A stretch of DNA of 64,000 nt, taken from contig NZ_QOCW01000001.1 in the NCBI RefSeq assembly GCF_003318295.1, positions 124,001 through 188,000 on the forward strand. Reading direction: 5' to 3'. Shown piece by piece: positions 44,838 to 53,933 of this stretch. The position numbers and the translations under genes are program-made. The notes under the pieces are model-generated. The model saw nothing but the letters and a program-made list of their open reading frames with translations. It was not told the DNA's origin and ran no database searches. The stretch comes from Bacillus taeanensis. GTDB taxonomy: Bacteria > Bacillota > Bacilli > Bacillales > UBA6769. Each line of letters begins with the position of its first letter. Position 1 is the first letter of the stretch.

Positions 44838-46231
44838 GAATGATTCCCCCTTAATGCAGAGAGCATTGGCTGAAGTTTAATTTGTGTTTCTTTATATTCG
44901 CTGAGAGGATCGGAATCTCCGACAATTCCACATCCGGCAAAAAGAGAAGCTTCCTTGCCTTGGAGAAGACCGGAGCGTATTGCCACAGCAAATTCTCCAT
45001 CTTGTCTATAATCGATCCATCCGATAGGTCCTGCATACCAGCCGCGGTCTAACTTTTCCATTTCTCGTAACTTTTTCACAGCTTCTTTCTGCGGATACCC
45101 GCCAAGCGCAGGTGTTGGATGGAGCTGTTCGACAACCGCGAGCAGAGAGTGGTTGTCTGCTTTAGCTGTAACAGGAGTATAAAGATGTTGAATATCTCTT
45201 GCTTTATATAAAATAGGCTCAGTTGGTGCATACACCTCTTCACAAACAGCAACCATTGCTTCTTTAATCATATCAACAACTAATTGATGTTCATGGCGGT
45301 TTTTTTCATCGTTTAAAAGCGATTCCCCTAATTGAATATCTTCTTCTTTTGAAACACCGCGGCGAATGGATCCTGCTAAGCATGTAGAAAGAAAACGATC
45401 ACCTTCTCGTTTGACTAATCGTTCAGGTGAGGCACCTAAAAAGCAATCATTTTCACTTTCAAAAGCAAATAAGTAACTTTGTGGCTGCTGGTGATAGAGA
45501 GTAAATAAAATACTTTCCGCAGATAGGACTTCTTCTGAGTGAATCCTTACTTCTCGAGCTAGAACAAGTTTTTCGATGATTCCTTCTTGAATTTGCTTTG
45601 CTGTCTTTTCAACAGTACGCATCCATTCTTGAGGAACAATTTCTTCTATATAAAACGGTGCAGGTTCAGGAAGAGTAATGTCTGTATTTTTTAAAAGCAT
45701 TTCTTGTTCTTTCATTAACTGATTTGCGATCGTACTTGGATGATTTTCTTCGTCAAGCAAGGCGTTTATCGTCAGCCATGTTTTTTCTTTGTTTACTGTT
45801 AGCATAAATGTTGGCAATGTCATGCGTGTATCAGGAAAACAGCGCCAAAGTTCAGTTTTTGGTTTTAAAGGATCAAATGAAAAACCACCAATTAATGTCG
45901 GTCCTGTTCCTGGTTCATTATTTGGTGCATGAATAATACTAGATTGAAGCAGTTCCTTCCATTCTTTTTCAACACCTCGAAAACGCTTGCTGAAGTTTGA
46001 GTTCAATGCGATGCACGTTCCAAGACCAACGAGTTGAAATTCTCCTGTAGGATCAGACCAGAAAGAACGACTTCCTTTATAATGAGATCCCGAAGTGAAA
46101 AAAGAGAATGGATGAACAGGTGTTTTTACTTCTATCGTATGACTGACAAGGACAGTTGTATTTTGTTTGCACGCTCGTTCAACTCCTTGAACAAGCAGGT
46201 TATGCAGCTCATGTTGTTGAATGCCAACCAC
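44834..46231 (-). CDS. menF: Isochorismate synthase (MenF)
   Basis: MenF isomerises chorismate to isochorismate, the first step of menaquinone synthesis. The 465-residue chorismate-binding enzyme has IEKLVLAREV with the catalytic lysine, LFAFESENDCFLGASPERLV, CLAGSIRRG, LHPTPALGGYP and the metal-binding FAGCGIVGDSDP. The frame opens at an ATG (46273), but GTG 46231, with GTGGGGGGA about six bases before it, fits homologue length better. It is first in menFDHBEC and diverges from menA. Confidence 0.93.
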   Translation of the reverse strand: MVGIQQHELHNLLVQGVERACKQNTTVLVSHTIEVKTPVHPFSFFTSGSHYKGSRSFWSDPTGEFQLVGLGTCIALNSNFSKRFRGVEKEWKELLQSSIIHAPNNEPGTGPTLIGGFSFDPLKPKTELWRCFPDTRMTLPTFMLTVNKEKTWLTINALLDEENHPSTIANQLMKEQEMLLKNTDITLPEPAPFYIEEIVPQEWMRTVEKTAKQIQEGIIEKLVLAREVRIHSEEVLSAESILFTLYHQQPQSYLFAFESENDCFLGASPERLVKREGDRFLSTCLAGSIRRGVSKEEDIQLGESLLNDEKNRHEHQLVVDMIKEAMVAVCEEVYAPTEPILYKARDIQHLYTPVTAKADNHSLLAVVEQLHPTPALGGYPQKEAVKKLREMEKLDRGWYAGPIGWIDYRQDGEFAVAIRSGLLQGKEASLFAGCGIVGDSDPLSEYKETQIKLQPMLSALRGNHS

Positions 46232-46631
46232 AATATTTCCCCCCACGTTCATTCCATACACTATAGGCATCATAAATTAGCCTAAGCTATTCAAAGATAC
46301 ACCTTCATGTCTTTAATTGTCAATAAACAAGCATGTGAATGATATTTTTAAAAACAGTTTGAAAAAAGCTTGTTTTTCTATCGTTCACAATTTCATTCAG
46401 CTTAGGAAACGATTGACATGACATCGCTATTTTTCTAAACTTAGAATAGCTAATATCCGACCTGTATAACTGTCTTGCTTTATTATTTACACTTGTAATG
46501 TTATTTGAAGTTGCGTAAAATTATAAAATTTACTTGCGCTTTTCTTCATTTTATGCAAATTTCGACAATAGATACAGTAAGGTGAACAGGTACATTGTAA
46601 CAATTTTATATGATAGGAAAGGAGTACCGTT
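46232..46631. promoter_or_regulatory. Divergent menF-menA control region
   Basis: For menF a TTGACA (minus strand, 46324-46319) lies about 19 bases from TATCTT (46299-46294), a weak promoter. AACAAGC/GCTTGTT (46325-46376) and an 11-bp inverted pair TTGCGTAAAAT (46511-46521)/ATTTTATGCAA (46549-46559, one mismatch) lie nearer menA and may be operators. No gene or known riboswitch was recognised. Confidence 0.4.
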
Positions 46632-47555
46632 ATGCAGGAGCTTATGGAAGGTAGTAAATATCCAAAAACAAGCTGGCAGGTATGGTGGAAGCTGTTACGC
46701 CCTCATACACTAACAGCGGCATTTATTCCGGTAGTAATTGGGACAGCACTTGCCTTAGAGCTTGGTGAAGTTAATTGGCTGCTCTTTGCTGCGATGTTAA
46801 TTGCTTCTTTATTGATTCAATCAGCGACAAACATGTTTAATGAGTATTACGATTATAAAAGAGGGTTAGATACAGCTGAATCTGTAGGAATTGGAGGAGC
46901 TATTGTTCGCGAAGGAATTGATGCAAAATTTATTTTAAAGCTTGCTTTTATTTTCTTTGCATCAGCACTTGCTTTAGGAATTTATATTTGTATAAACAGC
47001 AGCTGGTGGATTGGCGCTGTCGGAATTATTTCCATGGCAGCAGGCTACTTTTATACAGGAGGACCGTATCCAATTGCTTATTCTCCATTTGGTGAATTAG
47101 TTGCAGGGCTGTTTATGGGACTTATTATTATTTTAATTGCTTTTTATATTCAAACAGGGACGATTACGCTTGAAAGTATTTTAATTTCGATACCAATCTC
47201 GATCTTATGCGGGGCGATTTTAACCGCAAATAATATTCGTGATTTAGAAGGAGATAAACGAAGCGGCCGACGCACGATTGCAATCTTACTTGGTCATCAT
47301 CACTCGATTCACTTTTTAGCAGGAATGTTTATCGTTTCTTACCTTTGGATTATTGGGATGATTCTTTTTGTTTCTTCCACACCATTTTTACTTCTTTCTT
47401 TTTTAAGCATCTCAAAGGCTGTGGAAGCAGTAAAAGGATTTGTAGGTAAAAAGAAGCCGATTGAAATGATGCCGGCGATGAAAGCAACAGCACAAACTCA
47501 TACATCGTTTGGTTTTCTCGCTGCTGTAGGCTTACTGCTTGGCTATTTTATTTAA
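46632..47555 (+). CDS. menA: 1,4-Dihydroxy-2-naphthoate polyprenyltransferase
   Basis: MenA attaches the polyprenyl chain to DHNA, making demethylmenaquinone in the membrane. The 307-residue UbiA-family protein has about eight membrane segments and both prenyl-diphosphate-binding aspartate motifs: NMFNEYYDYKRGLDT (about residues 75-89) and NNIRDLEGDKRSGRRT (about 195-210). AAAGGAG precedes the ATG. It is divergent from menFDHBEC; in B. subtilis menA is unlinked, so this arrangement is notable. Confidence 0.95.
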   Translation: MQELMEGSKYPKTSWQVWWKLLRPHTLTAAFIPVVIGTALALELGEVNWLLFAAMLIASLLIQSATNMFNEYYDYKRGLDTAESVGIGGAIVREGIDAKFILKLAFIFFASALALGIYICINSSWWIGAVGIISMAAGYFYTGGPYPIAYSPFGELVAGLFMGLIIILIAFYIQTGTITLESILISIPISILCGAILTANNIRDLEGDKRSGRRTIAILLGHHHSIHFLAGMFIVSYLWIIGMILFVSSTPFLLLSFLSISKAVEAVKGFVGKKKPIEMMPAMKATAQTHTSFGFLAAVGLLLGYFI

Positions 47556-47560
47556 ATGAA

Positions 47561-47593
47561 AGTCTGTTGACATGATTGTCAGCAGGCTTTTTT
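47561..47593 (+). terminator. Terminator of menA
   Basis: AGTCTGTTGAC pairs with GTCAGCAGGCT, followed by a T run. Confidence 0.85.
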
Positions 47594-47613
47594 TAATTTT
47601 TTAAACAAAACAC

Positions 47614-47642
47614 TTGAAAGTCAAATAAGGTCAGAGTATAAT
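47614..47642 (+). promoter_or_regulatory. Promoter of clpE
   Basis: TTGAAA (47614-47619) and TATAAT (47637-47642) are 17 bases apart; a CtsR heptad pair fills the spacer. Confidence 0.8.
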
Positions 47643-47687
47643 AAAGACAAAGTTAGTCAAAGATAGTCAAAGTCAAATAAAGACTGA
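47619..47687 (+). promoter_or_regulatory. CtsR operators of clpE
   Basis: The CtsR heptad pattern (A/G)GTCAAA-nnn-(A/G)GTCAAA occurs twice: imperfectly at 47619-47635 inside the promoter spacer, and perfectly as AGTCAAAGATAGTCAAA at 47655-47671 downstream of the -10. A third overlapping AGTCAAA with an imperfect partner extends to 47687. CtsR control of clp genes is established, so heat/stress repression is expected. Confidence 0.88.
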
Positions 47688-47720
47688 ACTTTTATTATAG
47701 ATTTATAAAGGGAGGAATTT

Positions 47721-49847
47721 ATGATGCAATGTCAAAAGTGTCAACTCAACCCTGCTTCTATTCAAATGAATATTCAAATTAATCATAATAAACAAAAGCT
47801 AAATCTTTGTGAGAATTGTTATAATGAAATTCGTCAAGAAATGAATCACCCAGCAGGATTTAATTTCTTTGATTCTAACTCAGCATTTGGTTCTTTCTTT
47901 GATCAAATGAATCAAGATGCTGTCAATAATCAAAGTCAACATAAAGGGAAAAATGGTCACAGCGGACTGTTAGATCAGCTTGGCCGTAACCTAACGGATG
48001 CTGCAAAAGCGGGGTTAATTGATCCTGTTATTGGTCGAGATAAAGAAGTGAAGCGCGTGATTGAGACATTAAATCGCCGCAATAAAAACAACCCTGTTTT
48101 AATAGGTGAGCCTGGTGTTGGTAAAACAGCGATTGCAGAGGGACTTGCCTTAAAAATTGCAGAAGGAAACGTACCTTCAAAATTAGTAAACAAAGAAGTT
48201 TATTTGCTTGATGTGGCCTCACTTGTAGCGAATACAGGTGTTCGCGGTCAATTTGAAGAGCGCATGAAAGGGTTAATTAGCGAGCTCCAAAAACGTAAAA
48301 ATGTCATTTTATTTGTAGACGAAATTCATCAGCTTGTCGGTGCAGGTTCTGCTGAAGGATCAATGGATGCAGGAAATATTTTAAAGCCGGCTCTCGCACG
48401 CGGAGAATTACAAGTCATTGGGGCAACAACATTAAAAGAGTACCGCATGATTGAAAAAGATGCCGCATTAGAGCGCCGCTTCCAGCCAATTATCGTTCAT
48501 GAGCCGACTGCTAATGATGCGATTAAAATTTTAAATGGTTTAAAGGAAAAATATGAACAATATCACGGTGTGCAGTATGACGAAGAAACGATTAAAGCAT
48601 GTGTTACTCTTTCACAGCGCTACATTCAAGATCGTTTCTTACCAGATAAAGCGATTGATTTATTAGATGAAGCAGGCGCTAAACTTAATTTAACGCTATC
48701 TTATTCAGATGAAGAAGAAATTCAAAAGCAGCTTTCAGAAATTGAGAAGCAAAAGCAAAAAGCTGCTGAGCAGGAAGACTATGAAAAAGCAGCTAAATTA
48801 AGACAAAAAGAATTACAGCTTGAAGAAAAGCTAACAGAAGCAGCAAACGTTGAAAAGCCAGTTGTTACAGTAGAAGATATTCAGCTTCTTATTGAAGAAA
48901 AAACAACTATTCCTGTTCGTAAATTACAGCAGGATGAACAAGCAAAAATGAAAAATTTTGCGGAGCGCTTATCAGCTCATGTGATTGGTCAGGAAAAAGC
49001 GGTTCAAACGGTGGCAAAAGCAATTCGCCGCAGCCGCGCAGGACTAAAAGCGAAAACACGTCCAATTGGTTCATTCTTGTTTGTCGGACCAACTGGTGTT
49101 GGTAAAACAGAGCTCACAAAATGTCTTGCCGAAGAACTATTTGGTAGTAAAGATTCACTCGTTCGTCTTGATATGAGTGAATATATGGAAAAGCATGCTG
49201 TTTCAAAAATTATTGGGTCACCTCCAGGATATGTAGGTCATGAAGAAGCTGGTCAGCTTACAGAAAGAGTGCGCCGTAACCCATACAGCATTATTTTATT
49301 AGATGAAATTGAAAAGGCGCACCCTGACGTACAGCACATGTTCCTGCAAATTATGGAGGATGGTCGTTTAACAGATAGTCAAGGACGTACCGTTAGCTTT
49401 AAAGATACGGTGATTATTATGACGAGTAATGCAGGTGTTGCTGAAAAGAAAGTAAAAGTAGGTTTCGGTCAAGAAAAAACGGAAGCAGTGACAACACTTG
49501 AATCATTAAGCAGTTACTTTAAGCCGGAGTTTTTAAATCGTTTTGATGCCATTGTTTCATTTAATCATCTCGTCCAAGAAGATCTCATTCAAATTGTTGA
49601 TTTGATGATTGCAGAAGTAGAAGAAAAGCTTGAAGAAGTAGAGATTACACTAGAAATCACAGAAGCTGCTAAAGCAAAGCTTGCTGAACTTGGCTATGAT
49701 GAGCGCTTCGGTGCCCGCCCACTTCGCCGTGTGATCCAAGAAAAGGTAGAAGATGGTATTACAGACTTAATTTTAGATGAAGAACATGTAAAAACAATTA
49801 AAGTCGATTTAACAGAGGCTCATATTGTTGTTGAAAAAGTAAATTAA
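47721..49847 (+). CDS. clpE: ATP-dependent protease ATPase subunit ClpE
   Basis: ClpE is a HSP100 unfoldase that feeds damaged proteins to ClpP. The 708-residue protein has the ClpE-specific N-terminal zinc finger (C4-x2-C7 and C30-x2-C33), two AAA+ modules with Walker A loops GEPGVGKT and GPTGVGKT, a central coiled-coil with a UVR-like [13 protein letters not shown] segment (near residue 355), and Walker B motifs ILFVDEIHQ and [12 protein letters not shown]. Two ATGs are adjacent; AGGGAGG is just upstream. The tandem CtsR sites before it indicate stress induction. A terminator follows. Confidence 0.97.
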   Translation: MMQCQKCQLNPASIQMNIQINHNKQKLNLCENCYNEIRQEMNHPAGFNFFDSNSAFGSFFDQMNQDAVNNQSQHKGKNGHSGLLDQLGRNLTDAAKAGLIDPVIGRDKEVKRVIETLNRRNKNNPVLIGEPGVGKTAIAEGLALKIAEGNVPSKLVNKEVYLLDVASLVANTGVRGQFEERMKGLISELQKRKNVILFVDEIHQLVGAGSAEGSMDAGNILKPALARGELQVIGATTLKEYRMIEKDAALERRFQPIIVHEPTANDAIKILNGLKEKYEQYHGVQYDEETIKACVTLSQRYIQDRFLPDKAIDLLDEAGAKLNLTLSYSDEEEIQKQLSEIEKQKQKAAEQEDYEKAAKLRQKELQLEEKLTEAANVEKPVVTVEDIQLLIEEKTTIPVRKLQQDEQAKMKNFAERLSAHVIGQEKAVQTVAKAIRRSRAGLKAKTRPIGSFLFVGPTGVGKTELTKCLAEELFGSKDSLVRLDMSEYMEKHAVSKIIGSPPGYVGHEEAGQLTERVRRNPYSIILLDEIEKAHPDVQHMFLQIMEDGRLTDSQGRTVSFKDTVIIMTSNAGVAEKKVKVGFGQEKTEAVTTLESLSSYFKPEFLNRFDAIVSFNHLVQEDLIQIVDLMIAEVEEKLEEVEITLEITEAAKAKLAELGYDERFGARPLRRVIQEKVEDGITDLILDEEHVKTIKVDLTEAHIVVEKVN

Positions 49848-49854
49848 GCATCAA

Positions 49855-49890
49855 AAAAGAAGGACTTCACACGAAGCTCCTTCTTTTTTT
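49855..49890 (+). terminator. Terminator of clpE
   Basis: GAAGGACTTC pairs with GAAGCTCCTTC around ACAC, followed by seven T residues. Confidence 0.85.
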
Positions 49891-49996
49891 ATAAAGTTGT
49901 CTTTACTTTTAACAAGGTTCCTAGTACATTTATTTTTTAGATGCTGTACAAAAGCAGCGTTATTTTTTATGAAGTGAAAAATAAAGGAGAGAAATA

Positions 49997-51331
49997 ATGG
50001 ATCAACGAGAGCAGTGGACATCAAAGATAGGATTTATATTAGCTGCTGCAGGTTCAGCAATTGGACTTGGAGCAATATGGAAGTTTCCTTATGTAGCAGG
50101 AAACAGCGGAGGAGGAGCCTTTTTCCTTATTTTCATCTTATTTACCCTTCTTGTAGGACTTCCTTTATTATTAGCTGAATTTATTATTGGACGAAGCACA
50201 CAAAAGGAAGCCATTTCTGCGTATAAGGCCATCGCTCCCGGTACAAGTTGGCATCTTATTGGACGACTTGGGGTTGTTACTTGTTTTATACTATTATCTT
50301 TTTACAGCGTTGTGGGCGGTTGGATTTTATTATATATTGGTTACGGAATTACTGGGAATTTAACAGGGCAAGATTATGAAGCATTGTTTGGTATGCTAAT
50401 TTCACACCCAGTGTATGCTGTGATAGGGCAGTTTAGTTTTATGATCATTGTGATGGTTGTTGTGGCAAAAGGAATTCAAAGAGGAATTGAAACAGCAAGT
50501 CGTTATATGATGCCTGCCTTATTTATTGCGTTTATAATATTAATTGTCCGTTCATTAACATTAGAGGACGCCTTAGCGGGTGTGTCGTTTTTCTTAAAGC
50601 CTGATTTTTCCGTGTTATCTTCTGAAAGTATTTTGTTTGCAATGGGACAATCATTTTTTGCGCTTAGTGTTGGCGTATCTGTGATGGTCACATACAGCTC
50701 TTATTTATCAAAAACAGAAGATTTAACACGATCTGCATTCTCAATCGTTGTCATGAATGTATTTATTTCATTATTAGCAGGGCTTGCTATTTTTCCAGCT
50801 GTTTTTTCATTCGGATTTGAACCAGCGGGTGGACCGGGGCTTTTATTTATCGTACTTCCGGCTGTTTTTCAACAAATGCCGTTTGGCTTTATATTTCTTA
50901 TGATCTTTTTAGGTTTATTTTTATTTGCAACTTTAACATCAGCGTTTTCCATGCTTGAAATTATTGTTTCCTCATTAGCTCGTGGAAATAATGAAAAGCG
51001 TGTGAAAGTAACTTGGGTTTCTGGGTTCATTATCTTTCTTGTAGGCATACCAGCGGCCCTTTCGTTTGGTATATTAGGTGAGATTACATTGTTCGAAAAA
51101 ACAATTTTTGATTTAGCTGACTATTTAGTAAGCAATATTTTAATGCCAATTGGTGCATTGTTAATCGCTATTTTTGTGCCGCGCCGCATTTCTAAAAAAA
51201 CATTACTGCAGGAAATTACAAAGGGTGCATCAAATCGTCTTCGCTTGTTTTCACTCTGGTTTTTGTTAATTCGTTATGTGATTCCTGTTATCATTGTCAT
51301 TGTGTTTTTAGATGTAATTGGTATTTTGTAA
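49997..51331 (+). CDS. Sodium-dependent amino-acid/neurotransmitter-type transporter (NSS family)
   Basis: A 444-residue symporter of the neurotransmitter:sodium family (SNF/LeuT fold) with about eleven membrane segments. The first helix carries the sodium/substrate-site motif [20 protein letters not shown] (from about residue 12), and [22 protein letters not shown] marks helix 6. It imports an unidentified amino acid with Na+. AAAGGAGAG precedes the ATG. It is upstream of yugE but with its own spacing. B. subtilis has two similar proteins (YocR, YhdH), so no symbol is given. Confidence 0.9.
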   Translation: MDQREQWTSKIGFILAAAGSAIGLGAIWKFPYVAGNSGGGAFFLIFILFTLLVGLPLLLAEFIIGRSTQKEAISAYKAIAPGTSWHLIGRLGVVTCFILLSFYSVVGGWILLYIGYGITGNLTGQDYEALFGMLISHPVYAVIGQFSFMIIVMVVVAKGIQRGIETASRYMMPALFIAFIILIVRSLTLEDALAGVSFFLKPDFSVLSSESILFAMGQSFFALSVGVSVMVTYSSYLSKTEDLTRSAFSIVVMNVFISLLAGLAIFPAVFSFGFEPAGGPGLLFIVLPAVFQQMPFGFIFLMIFLGLFLFATLTSAFSMLEIIVSSLARGNNEKRVKVTWVSGFIIFLVGIPAALSFGILGEITLFEKTIFDLADYLVSNILMPIGALLIAIFVPRRISKKTLLQEITKGASNRLRLFSLWFLLIRYVIPVIIVIVFLDVIGIL

Positions 51332-51397
51332 ATGCTGTTTTTAAAAAAATCATGATAAAATAGAACGAGCAGTCTAGTGTAAAGAGGGTGAAAGAAA

Positions 51398-51661
51398 GTG
51401 AATCCTATTCAAAAAACAAATTTGCAGTTATTAGACGTATTAAATCAGTGGGATCCGTTTCATTTAGGAGAAGGTACTTATGAAACAGAACATGTTGATG
51501 TGCTGCAGGCCGTTCATGAACTCGATTCTGTAAAAGAGCTTGCCGAAACAATTCAGCGTATCTATGAGTATTCATTTGAACAATTAATACCAATGAAAGA
51601 ATGCAGCCGTATTGCAGGAGAGCTTCTCATAATTAAAGGTCAAGAATGTGAATTATCATAA
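51398..51661 (+). CDS. yugE: YugE family protein (DUF1871)
   Basis: An 87-residue acidic protein of the DUF1871 family, recognised by LLDVLNQWDPFHLGEGTYETE at the start and the following helix-rich segment to the CSRIAGELL end. Function is unknown. AAGAGGGTGA precedes the GTG start. Its neighbours yugF, yugG, yugH, yugI, yuzA and yugJ follow in B. subtilis order, interrupted here by the germination operon, which supports the name. Confidence 0.78.
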   Translation: MNPIQKTNLQLLDVLNQWDPFHLGEGTYETEHVDVLQAVHELDSVKELAETIQRIYEYSFEQLIPMKECSRIAGELLIIKGQECELS

Positions 51662-51671
51662 AAAATAATCT

Positions 51672-51713
51672 GGCTGTCTCAAGCGGGTAGTGCCGAATGA
51701 GACAGCCTTTTTT
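51672..51713 (+). terminator. Terminator of yugE
   Basis: GGCTGTCTCA (51672-51681) pairs perfectly with TGAGACAGCC (51698-51707), then six T residues. The arm sequence is the same as the outer arms of the palindromic elements at 22.4 and 62.7 kb. Confidence 0.85.
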
Positions 51714-51756
51714 ATGATTATTGAAATGATCTGATAAAGTCACTTTTGTATAATTT

Positions 51757-52830
51757 TTATCTCACCACACCTGATTCAATTATTTTAGTTTTTATTTTTA
51801 CTTTAATGCTTGCCTCAGGATAAACGTTTTTCCAATCCTCTTCTTTCCAATTCCTTGTTTTACTTTTAACAATATGACCTAATCCAAGCGGATCTACATT
51901 TAATTTTTGAAATTTATCAATTAATAATTTAGACTGCTTTTGGAGTTTCTCCTCTAGTTCTGTTTCGATTTTTTTTAATGTTTCTTTAGTTATTTTGGCC
52001 TCTGTATATTCTGAAATAATGCCTTTTAATTCAATATCAATTACAATTTCAGGAATATTGTTTACGTTGTTAATATGGTAATTAATATCAGAGTCAATTG
52101 GAAAGATTGTTGCGGCGTGATCGTTTTTCAAAACTAATTCATAATAACCATCTTTAAATTCACCTGCCAATGCCTGGAACGTAAACATGTATTTATATTC
52201 AAGTTTATCAACAAATTTTTCATCGTTGAATAAGGCAAGTCCTTCAATAAGAGCGTGATTGTGCTCCCCGTGTTTTTTGATAATTGGTAAATAAGGATCT
52301 ATTCCTTTGCCAAAATATTGATACAAAAAGGTATGTAAATTTGTTTTTGGAAGGAGATGATACTTAATATTTTGATCAATGATATTTGATAAATACATGC
52401 CTGTACTGTCTGTTGTCGTATATTCTGATTCAAGCAGCGGTGCCGCTTCTCCTTCAGATACAGCGAGATGGACATGTCGGCCAATGCTCGGGTCACGCTG
52501 CAGGGTGTCAACAAGATGGATCAGACCTTTTGCAGCAAGTTCCTTGTTGAAAATAACAACCATTACTTTGCCGCTTACAACTGGTTCTGGTGATTCTGAG
52601 TTGATCTTTGAATTAATTCCTTTACTTGTATGAGCGCTGTTTGAATATGTTTCTGTCTTCACTTTTTGGTCTGGTGTGAAGATTGGGGTGGAGACCGTTC
52701 CTTTAATTTTTCCATCTTCCCCGGGGTCATAGGCGACAGCGAACATTAATTGAATGTCATCAATAATTTCTTCTTCTACACAACCGCTTAATAAAAAGCA
52801 GGCAGCTAACATAATAAGAAACTTTTTCAT
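51757..52830 (-). CDS. Germinant receptor C-subunit lipoprotein (GerAC family)
   Basis: A 357-residue lipoprotein of the Ger(x)C family, the outer-face subunit of spore germinant receptors in the spore inner membrane. The signal peptide ends in LLSGC (C17). Family segments include the N-terminal IIDDIQLMFAVAYD and the C-terminal DPLGLGHIVKSKTRNWKEEDW. It overlaps the upstream B-subunit gene by four bases. The germinant is not predictable from sequence. Confidence 0.92.
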   Translation of the reverse strand: MKKFLIMLAACFLLSGCVEEEIIDDIQLMFAVAYDPGEDGKIKGTVSTPIFTPDQKVKTETYSNSAHTSKGINSKINSESPEPVVSGKVMVVIFNKELAAKGLIHLVDTLQRDPSIGRHVHLAVSEGEAAPLLESEYTTTDSTGMYLSNIIDQNIKYHLLPKTNLHTFLYQYFGKGIDPYLPIIKKHGEHNHALIEGLALFNDEKFVDKLEYKYMFTFQALAGEFKDGYYELVLKNDHAATIFPIDSDINYHINNVNNIPEIVIDIELKGIISEYTEAKITKETLKKIETELEEKLQKQSKLLIDKFQKLNVDPLGLGHIVKSKTRNWKEEDWKNVYPEASIKVKIKTKIIESGVVR

Positions 52831-53927
52831 GCTTTCTTCCTCACTTTATTAACAATCCACTGCAATATTAATAATATAGGGATGTAGCAGTAAATTAAGT
52901 AAAAGCTTACTTTCGCAAAGTTGCTGTTGACCATATCAATCGCTTCCCTTGATGTTAATAAATTATTACTAACATAAATAATTGGAAGAAGAATTAATGC
53001 AATTGTTCGCTGTTTAATCGAAAAAATAACTTTACCAATTCTAGAAGCTCCCCATAATGCTAAACAAATGTTTGGTAAAACAACAATCGCCCATATTGAA
53101 ATCCCGATATATTCAAAACGCTCTAAAAATGGAAACGATACAATTTTCCAAAGCGTTAAGGTTGGCCAAATGGTTTGCGCTAGCTGTCCTTCGCTGTAAA
53201 ATGTGTATGTCACGAGGGTGACAACTAAGTAGATAAAAGTTGTAAAGGCAGCTCCATAATGGGTCCACTTTCGTGATTTCTCTGGATTTTTTAAAAACGG
53301 ATAAACAATTAGCAATACTTCAAATCCTAAATAACTAAGGACCATTTCTTTTGTGGCGCCGAGGATCGCTGAAAAGGGATGATCCAACACCGGGAAAAGA
53401 TTTGCGAAATGACCGTGCTGTAATGGAAATAAAAGGGTAACGAGCAATCCCATCGGGAGAATGACACCGAGAAAACAAATCCCAGCTACGACTCGAAAAC
53501 CGGATGACACAATGTAATAGGCAAGGATGAGAAAGATCAAGCTAAATGTCCACATATTTAGTTGAGGGAAAAGCCAAACTTGAATCACTTCAAGATAGGT
53601 ACGCAAAACGGTAAGGGCAATAAAGATAAAATAAATCATAAATACAAAGCTAAACAGCTTACCAATCCATTTACCAAATATGTTTTCATGAATGAGCATG
53701 AGATCATTTTGATGGTCGTTAAGAAGTTGGTACATGATCCAAACGACAAGATGGATTGTAATGCCTGCAAGTAAAACAGAAATCCATCCATCATATCCTG
53801 CTATTTCGGCAATATGACGTTGAAACCCTAATATACCGACACCGAGCTGAATGGAATGAACAATAAAAAATGCAAGGAATGGGGAAATAAGGAGTTCCTC
53901 TTTTACTGCAGTCGGCATCGGTCTCAC
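52827..53927 (-). CDS. Germinant receptor B-subunit (GerAB, amino-acid permease fold)
   Basis: A 366-residue membrane protein with about ten helices, of the GerAB/ArcD/ProY (spore germination, APC-superfamily) group. It binds the germinant in the spore inner membrane. The start LLISPFLAFFIVHSIQLGVGILGFQ (across the first helix) is characteristic. It lies six bases after the A-subunit gene and overlaps the C-subunit gene as ATGA. Confidence 0.92.
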   Translation of the reverse strand: MRPMPTAVKEELLISPFLAFFIVHSIQLGVGILGFQRHIAEIAGYDGWISVLLAGITIHLVVWIMYQLLNDHQNDLMLIHENIFGKWIGKLFSFVFMIYFIFIALTVLRTYLEVIQVWLFPQLNMWTFSLIFLILAYYIVSSGFRVVAGICFLGVILPMGLLVTLLFPLQHGHFANLFPVLDHPFSAILGATKEMVLSYLGFEVLLIVYPFLKNPEKSRKWTHYGAAFTTFIYLVVTLVTYTFYSEGQLAQTIWPTLTLWKIVSFPFLERFEYIGISIWAIVVLPNICLALWGASRIGKVIFSIKQRTIALILLPIIYVSNNLLTSREAIDMVNSNFAKVSFYLIYCYIPILLILQWIVNKVRKKA

Positions 53928-53933
53928 CTCTCT

